Below, in pieces: positions 52,698 through 60,127 of a stretch of 64,000 nt of DNA (position 1 is the stretch's first letter; each line of letters starts with the position of its first letter). A program made the translations under genes and the position numbers. The notes under the pieces are model-generated. The model did not search any database. It worked only from the letters and a program-made list of their open reading frames with translations, and was not told where the DNA came from. Origin of the DNA: Polyangium jinanense. Lineage in GTDB: Bacteria; Myxococcota; Polyangia; Polyangiales; Polyangiaceae. The DNA lies in assembly GCF_028435365.1 (NCBI RefSeq), contig NZ_JAGTJJ010000003.1, forward strand, positions 186,001-250,000, read 5' to 3'.

Positions 52698-53729
52698 TCA
52701 AGGCGCCGCGTACACGGTCTCCCACGTGCGCGGAAAGACGCCGTCCTTGCCGAAAAGCTTCGGCACGACCTCGTTCCAGCCGCCGAGCGAATCGATCCGC
52801 ACCGGGTCTTCGAGCTCGGGGAAGGCGGCGGCGTGCGCGGCGCGCACCTCGGGGTCGTCGCTGCGGAAGCCGTACGTCGCGAGGATGTGCTGGGCCTCGT
52901 TGGAGCTCAAATAATCGACGAAGGCCTCGGCCTCGGGCAAGCGGGCGTGCTTCTGGGCGTTGACGTCCACCACGGCCGCCATGACCTCGACGACCATGGT
53001 CGAGGTGGGGATCACCATGTCGTAGGTGCGGCCGGCGGCGCGGCCCGCGAAGACCTCGCTCTCGTAGGTGACGGCCACGTCGCCGACGCCCTTCTCGAAG
53101 GTGATGAGGCTCTCGCGTGCGCCCTTGTCCGCGATGGCCACGTTCTTCAAGACGCGGTGGAGGTAGCCCTGCGCGGCGGTCTCGTCGTTCGCGGCGACGC
53201 CCGCATGGCCGCGGAGCGCCGAGGCCCAGAGCGCGCTGACGTTCCACATCGCGCCGCCGCTCGTCTTCGGGTTCGGCATGAGCACGTCGAGGCCAGGGCG
53301 CGCGAGATCGGAAAAACCCGTGATGCCCTTGGGGTTGCCCGGACGAACCGCGAGGGCCACGATCGAGGTGGTGAAGGAGCCGCGCCGGCCACGCTTGCGC
53401 CAGTCGTGCGTGATGAGCTTTTCCTTTTCCAGGCGCGTGACGTCCGGGGCGAGCGCGAGCACGACGACGTCGGCCGGAAAGCCGGAGGCGACGGCGCGAG
53501 ACTGCGCGCCGCTCGCGAGGTACGAGGTGCGCACGCGGATGCGCTTGCCCGTGCGGGCCTCGTAGTGCGCTTGAAAGGCCGGGAGGACGCCGCGGTCGAA
53601 GGCGTCACGTGGCGCCGAGTACGAGGCGAGGACGAGCGTGACGTCCGCCTCGGGTTCGCGCTGCGCGCTCGTGCACGACGCGAGCCCGAGGAAGGACGAG
53701 AGCGCGAGGGCGAAGCGCGCCCAGTGCAT
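52698..53729 (-). CDS. Sulfate/thiosulfate-type substrate-binding lipoprotein
   Basis: 343 aa, ATG start. A lipoprotein signal ends at LGLASC (Cys19). The mature part is a periplasmic binding protein of the CysP/Sbp family: VLASYSAPRDAF, TSYLASGAQSRAVASG, PADVVVLALAPDV, MPNPKTSGGAMWNV and GDVAVTYESEV are the usual landmarks. Such proteins deliver sulfate, thiosulfate or a similar oxyanion to a CysTWA importer. No permease or ATPase gene lies beside it. Its start is only 3 bp after the stop of the Kelch lipoprotein gene, so the two are one unit. A phosphonate- or molybdate-like ligand cannot be excluded. Confidence 0.9.
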   Translation of the reverse strand: MHWARFALALSSFLGLASCTSAQREPEADVTLVLASYSAPRDAFDRGVLPAFQAHYEARTGKRIRVRTSYLASGAQSRAVASGFPADVVVLALAPDVTRLEKEKLITHDWRKRGRRGSFTTSIVALAVRPGNPKGITGFSDLARPGLDVLMPNPKTSGGAMWNVSALWASALRGHAGVAANDETAAQGYLHRVLKNVAIADKGARESLITFEKGVGDVAVTYESEVFAGRAAGRTYDMVIPTSTMVVEVMAAVVDVNAQKHARLPEAEAFVDYLSSNEAQHILATYGFRSDDPEVRAAHAAAFPELEDPVRIDSLGGWNEVVPKLFGKDGVFPRTWETVYAAP

Positions 53730-53732
53730 GGA

Positions 53733-55220
53733 TCAGGGGAGGATCGACGGATCGAGGATGCCGCCGGTGTTCGTGACGCCGCCGCCGGGCGTGACGCCGC
53801 CCCAGATGACCATCTTGCTCCCCGTGCTGATGGCCGTGTGATGCGCGCGGCCGATGGGCGCGGTCGGGATCGGCTTCGCGCTCCAGGTGTTCGTCGCCGG
53901 GTTGTAGAGCGAGCCCGTGTTGAGGTAGGTGCCGTCGACGTTCTGGCCACCCCACACGATGAGGCGCGGCGCGATCCACACGGCCGTGTGGTACTGCCGG
54001 AGGTCGGGCGCGCCCTCGGTCGTCATGAAGCTCCACTCGATCTTCGGCTTGTACCGCGCGCCGATCGAGGCCGGCCCGAGCAGGTCGTAGCCGCCCCAGA
54101 CGATCATCTCGGTGCCCGTCCATTCGGCCGCGTGACGCGCGCGCGCCGGCGGCTGGCCATCCTTGACGGCGCTCCAGACGCCCGTGCCCGGATCGAACTC
54201 GGCGCCGTCGCCGAGGTAGGTGACCTCGACGCCGTTGAAGCCGTAGCCGCCGAACACGATCATGTCCGAGCCCGTCCACACGGCCGAGTGATCCGAGCGC
54301 GGGCTCGGCGGCGCGCCGCCCGCGGGGAGCGGATCCCAACGGTCCTCGGTCACGTCGTACGCGCCGCCGTCGCCGAGGTAGTTCGTCCCGTCGAACCCGC
54401 CCCACACGATCACCTTCGAGCCGGTCCACACCATCGTGTGACCCGAGCGCGGCGAGGGCGCGCCGGCCGTGGCCATCGACGACCACGTGTTCGAGATCGG
54501 GTTGAACACGCCGCCCGTCTTGACGGGCATGCCGTTCTCGCCGCCCCAGACGACCATGTGCGTGCCGGTCCAGACGGCGCGGGCGCGGGCGCGCGGCGGC
54601 GGGACGTTCGCGGTGCTCATCGGCGTCCACGTGCCCGTGTCGAGGTCGAGCATGCCGCCGGTGTTCGTGGTGCCGCCGGCGGTGTTGCCGCTCCAGACGA
54701 TCATCGTCGCGCCGGTCCACACGGCGACGTGATGCGAGCGCGCGGCGGGCGCCTCCTGCGTCGGCGTCGGCTCCCAGGCGTCGGCGCACTTGCCCTCGGT
54801 GCATGCGCCGAAGCATGCGTGCCCGCAGGTGCCGCAGTCCTGGCTGCTCGTCTGCCGATCGACGCAACGCGCGGGATCGCCGCAGAACGACTCACCCGCG
54901 GTCGGACAGACGCACTCCCCCTGGGAGCAGATCGTGCCGGGGCGGAAGGCGCAGTCCTGGATTTCGAGGCACTCGACGCACGTCGACTTCTTCGTGTCGC
55001 AGACCGCGGTGGGCGCGGGGCAATCGGAGTTCGAGATGCAGGTCGTGGGAACGCCGCCGCCATCGCCGCCGCTCCCTCCTCCTCCGCCGGTGCCTGCGCC
55101 GCCCGAGGCTCCGGGACCCTCGGGTCCCAGGGTCAACGCATCCGGGCATCCGCCGAGCAGCATCACGAGCGCTGCCGAGACACCCACGAGCCCCCACGGC
55201 CTTTGGCGAGTCGCACCCAT
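53733..55220 (-). CDS. Kelch-repeat lipoprotein with Cys-rich N-domain
   Basis: 495 aa from the ATG at 55220, which has GGAAGG 6 nt upstream; upstream in-frame starts are less likely. A lipoprotein signal ends at LLGGC (Cys25), followed by a Gly/Ser spacer and a small Cys-rich module (~55-140, many Cys, like those before beta-propellers in myxobacterial surface proteins). From about residue 150 seven Kelch repeats of ~48-50 residues follow, each with VWTG...M(I/V)VWGG..., predicting a seven-bladed beta-propeller exposed on the surface. It is the first gene of the unit with the binding lipoprotein. It probably binds a ligand or another protein; no catalytic residues were seen. Confidence 0.88.
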   Translation of the reverse strand: MGATRQRPWGLVGVSAALVMLLGGCPDALTLGPEGPGASGGAGTGGGGGSGGDGGGVPTTCISNSDCPAPTAVCDTKKSTCVECLEIQDCAFRPGTICSQGECVCPTAGESFCGDPARCVDRQTSSQDCGTCGHACFGACTEGKCADAWEPTPTQEAPAARSHHVAVWTGATMIVWSGNTAGGTTNTGGMLDLDTGTWTPMSTANVPPPRARARAVWTGTHMVVWGGENGMPVKTGGVFNPISNTWSSMATAGAPSPRSGHTMVWTGSKVIVWGGFDGTNYLGDGGAYDVTEDRWDPLPAGGAPPSPRSDHSAVWTGSDMIVFGGYGFNGVEVTYLGDGAEFDPGTGVWSAVKDGQPPARARHAAEWTGTEMIVWGGYDLLGPASIGARYKPKIEWSFMTTEGAPDLRQYHTAVWIAPRLIVWGGQNVDGTYLNTGSLYNPATNTWSAKPIPTAPIGRAHHTAISTGSKMVIWGGVTPGGGVTNTGGILDPSILP

Positions 55221-55333
55221 CTCGAACCTTCCCATTCTCACGGCCTCCGAGGCGCGCCGAGCGGCGCGACAATGGATTCGAGACGTTACCAGAACGCTCG
55301 AATTTCGTCGCGGTCGTCAGGGCGCCCGGACGA

Positions 55334-56548
55334 TCAGGGGTTCGTCGCCCGCCCGAGCCCGTCGACGAGCCGCTCGATGTCCCGCTCGGGGACCGAGCAA
55401 ATCCCGACCCGGAGCGCGCCCTGGACCGGCACCACGAAGATGCCTTCCTGGCGCAGGCGCGCGGCGGCACCCAGCGCGTCCTCGCAAAACACCGTGGTGA
55501 AGAAGCCGCCGTCGTAGCGGGGATAGCCGAGGCCCGCGGTGGTCGCGAGCGTGTTCCAGCGCTCGACGCGACGGTCGAGGAGGTCCTTGTACGCCGCGCG
55601 TTCTTGATCGACGCGGGCGCGGAGATCCGGATCGGCGAGGACCCGGGCGATGGCGTTCATGCCGGCGGCGTTGCAGTTCGACCACGTGCCGCGGCTCGCG
55701 TACGTGAGCGCATTCTGGACACGCGCGCGCTCGCCGTCGTCGGGGCAGAGCGCGACGAGCGAGCCGACGCGCAGGCCGTACTGCGTGAACGACTTCGACG
55801 CGGACCAGGCGAAGAGGACCATGGCCTTGTCCGCGAGGCGCAGCGCCGGCGCGAACGTCTCCGTCAGGTTTTGCTTCGCGTACCGCCCATAAGCGACGTC
55901 GAGCAGCACGGTGATCGGTCCACGCGTGGCGGCGCGCCCGACGACGTCGACGATGCCGTTCCAGTCTTGCGCGTCGAGCGAATAACCCGTCGGGTTGTGG
56001 CAAGGCGTGTTCAGGAAGACGAGCGCGCGGCCTTGCGCGTCGAGGACGCCGGCGAGCTTGCGCTCGAAGTCGGCGACGTCGAGGCGGCCCTTGTCGTCGA
56101 ACATGCGGAACGTCGCGAGGGTGCGATCCGCCTCGTCCGCGAGGGTCTTGTACGGGCTCCAGTAAAAGCCGGTCGTGAGCAGCATCTGCTGCGGTTCGAG
56201 GAACGTGGTGATGGCGTGGCGGAGCGCGCCGGAGCCGCCGGGCGTGGCGACCGCGGTCGCGAAGGAGGCCTCGGGGCGGCCGGCGAAGAGGTCGTCGATG
56301 ACGCCCTGCAAGAAGGCCGGCGGGCCGGCGATCGGGGCGTACGCGGCGCCGACCTCGGGCGGCACGGAGCGCAGCGCTTCGACCACGGCGCCGATCACCG
56401 CGAGCTTGCCGTCGTCGTCGAGCAGCACGCCGACGGTCGCGTTGATGACCGGCTCACCGGACTTCTTTCTCGCCTGCGCTTCCGCGTTCAGCGCGAAGAT
56501 GGGATCGTCCGCGGGGCGCGCGGTTCGCGAGGGAATCAAGAACTCCAT
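55334..56548 (-). CDS. PLP-dependent class I aminotransferase
   Basis: 404 aa from the ATG at 56548; a GTG at 56566 would add six residues. It has the class I aminotransferase landmarks: GGSGALRHAI near the N-terminal third, NPTGY, LLDVAYGRY (cofactor-binding Asp), and the PLP lysine Lys252 in SASKSFTQYGLRVG. The absence of a signal peptide places it in the cytoplasm. The sequence resembles aromatic/aspartate-type enzymes, but the amino-acid substrate is uncertain. It lies upstream of the Kelch gene on the same strand, 113 bp away, and is divergent from the secreted subtilase. Confidence 0.9.
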   Translation of the reverse strand: MEFLIPSRTARPADDPIFALNAEAQARKKSGEPVINATVGVLLDDDGKLAVIGAVVEALRSVPPEVGAAYAPIAGPPAFLQGVIDDLFAGRPEASFATAVATPGGSGALRHAITTFLEPQQMLLTTGFYWSPYKTLADEADRTLATFRMFDDKGRLDVADFERKLAGVLDAQGRALVFLNTPCHNPTGYSLDAQDWNGIVDVVGRAATRGPITVLLDVAYGRYAKQNLTETFAPALRLADKAMVLFAWSASKSFTQYGLRVGSLVALCPDDGERARVQNALTYASRGTWSNCNAAGMNAIARVLADPDLRARVDQERAAYKDLLDRRVERWNTLATTAGLGYPRYDGGFFTTVFCEDALGAAARLRQEGIFVVPVQGALRVGICSVPERDIERLVDGLGRATNP

Positions 56549-56679
56549 GGAAGCGGCCGCTACCACGACTCAGGGAGCGCTGCCAAGACGCGACACACGC
56601 CGCGATGCGTCCAAGGTCGTCCCGCTCGCCGGCTCGATGCGCACGGGACCCGGCTTCCGCGCTGCGCTAGGATAACGCC

Positions 56680-58515
56680 ATGCGAACGTCTGCCGCTCTC
56701 CGGACCACGCTCGTCGCGACCGCGCTCGTCGCCACCGCAAGCGCCGCGAGCGCCCGAGGACCTGAGCGCCCGCTCGTGGATCCCTCCCAAGCGAACGGCA
56801 TTCCAGAGGTCTACGCAGACGCGCTCGGCCCGCTCTACGAGCCCGTCGCCATCGCGACGGAAGGGTTTTTGTCGACGCCGTCGGATCTCGGCGAGACGAG
56901 CTGGGACGTGCCGGGGCAGATCGTGGTGGACGCTCGGGACGACCTCGACGTGTCTTCGCTGCTCTCGCTCGCCACGGACTTCGGTCTCACGTTCACGCCG
57001 ACGCAGCTCGCGCCGTCGACGAAGATCCAGATCGCGACGGTGTCCGCGGGCGACATGGCGCGTGTGCTCGACCGGCTCTCGCGCGATCCGCGTGTCGAGT
57101 TCGCCGAGCCGCTCGCGCGTGTGCGCGCGTCGTTCGTCCCGAACGACCCGCTCGCCGGCGAGCAGTGGCACATGCAGCGCATCGGCGCGCAGCGAGCGTG
57201 GGACTTTTCGGTCGGGCGCGGCGTGACGGTCGCCGTCGTCGACACGGGCATCGCTTGCGAGGACCACGGCCCGTACATGAAGGGCACCGACCTCGCCGCG
57301 ACCGAGTGCGTGGAGGGCTGGAACTTCGTCACAGGCAACGAGCACGCGAACGACGATCAGGGCCACGGCACGCACGTGGCGGGCACGATCGCGCAGTCGA
57401 CGAACAATGGGATCGGCGCGTCGGGCGTGGCGTTCGGCGCGCGGCTCATGCCGGTGAAGGTGCTGAACGAGAACGGCTGGGGCACGACGGCGGACGTGGC
57501 CGACGGCATCCGCTGGGCCGCCGATCACGGCGCGCACGTGATCAACCTGAGCCTCGGCGGCCCGCGCAACTCGAAGGTCTTGCAGAAGGCGATCGAACAC
57601 GCGCACCGCATGGGCGCGGTCGTCGTCGCGGCCGCGGGCAACACCGGCGGCAGCGTGCAGTACCCCGGCGCCTCCGACGGCGTCATCGGCGTGAGCGCGA
57701 CCGATCCGAACGACAAACTCGCGTCGTTCTCGTCGCGCGGCGAGGGCGTGGATCTCGCCGCGCCCGGCGTGAAGGTCGTGCAGCAGACGGTGTGCAACAA
57801 GGGCCGCAACAAGTGCGAGCAGTTCCCCGGCTGGAACGGCACGTCGATGGCCTCGCCCCACGTCGCCGGCGCGGCCGCGCTCGTGATGGGCCTCGGCGTG
57901 ACCGATCCGGCTGCGGTCGAGGACGCGTTGCGGAAGAGCGCGCGTGTGGTCGATAGCTCCGATGGTGGAAAGCGCCTCTACGGCGCGGGTGTGCTCGACG
58001 CGGCCGAGGCGGCCGTGTCCGTGACGAAGCAGCACGCGCTCACGCGCCTCGTCGCGCTCGTGCTCATGACGGCCTTCGTCGCGCGGGCAGCGCGCAAGAA
58101 GAACAAGGACGCGAAGAGCCCGCTGCGCCTTGACTTCCTCCTGCCCGCGCTCGCCGCGGGCCCGGGCCTGTTCTTCTTCGCGCCGTGGCTCCTGCCGCGC
58201 GCGGACTTCTGGGTCGACGTCGCCGCGCGCCCGATCGCGGATCTCGATCTGCTCGTGGGCGTCTCGCTGCATCGCTTCCTGCCGCTCGCGAACGCGTTCG
58301 TCCCCTTCGCGCTCACCGCGGTGGGCTTCGGCATCAAGCGCCTGCGCCCGGCGATCGCCGGCCTTTCCGTGGGCACGGGGGCGTACCTGCTCTCGCTCGT
58401 CGCGCTCGGCGACGCGGGCGGGCCCTTCGGCCGCGTCGCGCTCGTCGCCTGGTGCGTCCTGAACGCGGCGATCTGCGCCTGGATCGCGCGTACGAACCTC
58501 GCCGAGACCCGCTAG
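56680..58515 (+). CDS. Secreted subtilase with multi-pass membrane C-terminus
   Basis: 611 aa, ATG start with AGGA 8 nt upstream. A signal peptide (residues 1-~25) is followed by an inhibitor-like propeptide (~60-150) and an S8 peptidase domain with Asp188 (VAVVDTG), His229 (GHGTHVAG) and Ser389 (NGTSMASPHVAG), all intact. From about residue 450 the protein turns into a series of hydrophobic helices (LTRLVALVLMTAFVA, LLPALAAGPGLFFFAPWLL, FVPFALTAVGFGI, VGTGAYLLSLVALG, ALVAWCVLNAAICAWIA), so the protease domain is tethered to the inner membrane by a four- or five-helix bundle. That arrangement is unusual for this family. No partner is obvious; the next gene starts 44 bp on. Confidence 0.88.
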   Translation: MRTSAALRTTLVATALVATASAASARGPERPLVDPSQANGIPEVYADALGPLYEPVAIATEGFLSTPSDLGETSWDVPGQIVVDARDDLDVSSLLSLATDFGLTFTPTQLAPSTKIQIATVSAGDMARVLDRLSRDPRVEFAEPLARVRASFVPNDPLAGEQWHMQRIGAQRAWDFSVGRGVTVAVVDTGIACEDHGPYMKGTDLAATECVEGWNFVTGNEHANDDQGHGTHVAGTIAQSTNNGIGASGVAFGARLMPVKVLNENGWGTTADVADGIRWAADHGAHVINLSLGGPRNSKVLQKAIEHAHRMGAVVVAAAGNTGGSVQYPGASDGVIGVSATDPNDKLASFSSRGEGVDLAAPGVKVVQQTVCNKGRNKCEQFPGWNGTSMASPHVAGAAALVMGLGVTDPAAVEDALRKSARVVDSSDGGKRLYGAGVLDAAEAAVSVTKQHALTRLVALVLMTAFVARAARKKNKDAKSPLRLDFLLPALAAGPGLFFFAPWLLPRADFWVDVAARPIADLDLLVGVSLHRFLPLANAFVPFALTAVGFGIKRLRPAIAGLSVGTGAYLLSLVALGDAGGPFGRVALVAWCVLNAAICAWIARTNLAETR

Positions 58516-58559
58516 CATCCCCGCCGGCCGAGCTCCCTCGGCTCGGTTATAGTCCGCGC

Positions 58560-58757
58560 ATGCGTTCGCGATCCCTCCTCGTCCTGCTCGTCTTCTCGCT
58601 CTTCGGCTGCGGCGGCTCTTCCAGCGAGACGCCGTGGCCCGCGGAGCCCGAGGGGCCTGCGCTCGGTCCTGCCGGCGAGACATCGCGCGGCGAGCTCGAC
58701 GACATCCGCAGCGCCGCGCCCGACGCAGGCAGCGGGGGGCCGGGCGTCGAGCCGTGA
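58560..58757 (+). CDS. Small lipoprotein, 65 aa
   Basis: ATG start; lipoprotein signal ends at FSLFGC (Cys17). The mature part is about 48 residues, Gly/Pro/Glu-rich and probably disordered (ETSRGELDDIRSAAPDAGSGG in part). Its stop overlaps the GTG start of the next gene by 4 nt, which supports both and suggests coupled translation. Its small size and lack of fold suggest an accessory or tether to the next protein. Family unknown. Confidence 0.65.
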   Translation: MRSRSLLVLLVFSLFGCGGSSSETPWPAEPEGPALGPAGETSRGELDDIRSAAPDAGSGGPGVEP

Positions 58758-60076
58758 CCGCGCCCCGGCGCGCCTGGTCGTTTGCGCTCGCGACCTTCGT
58801 CGCGATGCTGGCCGTGCCGCTCCTCGTGTGGCTCGTGCTGCCGAGCCCCGGCGCGCCACCTGCGAGACAGCCGCGCCCGCGCGCCACGGCAGCGGCCCTC
58901 GCAACGCCCGTGGAGACGGCGCCTGCGAGCACGACGCCTACACCACGTGCGACGTCGAAGCCGGCGATCGCCAAGGAAGATGAGCCGCCGGCCGACGACG
59001 ACGTGACCGGGACCGTGCTCGATTCGGACGGGCAACCGGTCGGGCGCGCGGCCGTCGGCTGCGACGATCGAAGCGCGCAGCTCACGACGACGACCGACAT
59101 GGAGGGTCGTTTCCGGCTTCCAGCGGAGGCCTCGGGCTGCATGGTCGTCGCGCATCACTCGCAGCATCCGTCGTCCGAGCGTGTCCGTGTCGAGGCGGGC
59201 AAGGACAACGTCGTGAAGCTCGGCGCGGGCGGCGCGATCGAGGGTGTGGTCGTCGACGAGCAAGGCGCAGCGGTGACCTCGTATCGCCTCACGATCGAGC
59301 TCTTCTTGCCGAACACGGAGGGCGTCGACATCGGCGCGCGTGGCCGGCCGAAGACGGTGGAGGATCCGGCAGGCGCGTTCCGTTTGGAAAAACTCCCGCC
59401 CGGGAAGTACGTGCTCGGCGCGAGCGCGGAGGCGCATCCGCCGGGCAAGAGCGAGACCGTGGAGGTCGAGGTCGGACGAACCGCGCGCAACGTGCGGATC
59501 GCGCTCCCGCGCGCGGCGACGCTCTCGGGCACGGTGCGCGACGAGGAGACACGCAAGCCGATCGTGGGGGCGACGGTGCGCCTCGACGGCATGGCGGGCG
59601 GCGGAGGTTTCGACATCGCGGCGCCCGTCACGACGGACGCGGAGGGTGCGTTCTCGCTCGTGGGCGTGCCGCCGGGGCCGTTCTCGGTGCGCGTGGAGCG
59701 CGACGGCTACAAGAGCCGCATCGTACCGGGTTTGACCACGCGCGGCGCGTCGGTCATCCGCGAGGACATCACGCTCCGCGCGCGCGGCGACGGCGGCAGC
59801 GAGAGCGAGCTCGAGGGCATCGGCGCGATCCTCGCGCCCACGCCTGGCGGCATCGTGATCACGTCGCTCGTGGAGAACGGACCGGGGGCGAAAGCAGGGC
59901 TCCGTCGTGGCGATCGTCTCGTCCGCATCGACGGCGTATCGGCCCAGGAGATGACGCTCCCCGACGCGATCCAGAGGCTCCGCGGGCCCTCCGGATCACG
60001 CGTCGTGGTGTCGGTCGCGCGCGAGGGCGAGGGCAACGCCGAGGTCACGGTGACGCGCGAGCGCATCGAGCGGTAG
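58754..60076 (+). CDS. Membrane-anchored carboxypeptidase-regulatory/PDZ protein
   Basis: 440 aa. The GTG at 58754 overlaps the previous stop; the frame is open farther upstream, but that part is noncoding-like. An N-terminal membrane helix (~8-28) is followed by a Pro/Thr spacer and three tandem beta-sandwich domains of the CarboxypepD_reg type (clearest at VTGTVLDSDGQPVGRAAV, IEGVVVDEQGAAV, LSGTVRDEETRKPIVGATV). A PDZ-like domain ends the protein (~355-440, VITSLVENGPGAKAGLRRGDRLVRIDG). It should be periplasmic, binding C-terminal or extended peptides, and may act in envelope quality control near the membrane subtilase. No protease active site was seen. Confidence 0.82.
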   Translation: MTAPRRAWSFALATFVAMLAVPLLVWLVLPSPGAPPARQPRPRATAAALATPVETAPASTTPTPRATSKPAIAKEDEPPADDDVTGTVLDSDGQPVGRAAVGCDDRSAQLTTTTDMEGRFRLPAEASGCMVVAHHSQHPSSERVRVEAGKDNVVKLGAGGAIEGVVVDEQGAAVTSYRLTIELFLPNTEGVDIGARGRPKTVEDPAGAFRLEKLPPGKYVLGASAEAHPPGKSETVEVEVGRTARNVRIALPRAATLSGTVRDEETRKPIVGATVRLDGMAGGGGFDIAAPVTTDAEGAFSLVGVPPGPFSVRVERDGYKSRIVPGLTTRGASVIREDITLRARGDGGSESELEGIGAILAPTPGGIVITSLVENGPGAKAGLRRGDRLVRIDGVSAQEMTLPDAIQRLRGPSGSRVVVSVAREGEGNAEVTVTRERIER

Positions 60077-60127
60077 CGCTCGGCTGCCCGACCAATCCGC
60101 CTCGCGGCCGTGCTACATGCTCGCCCC

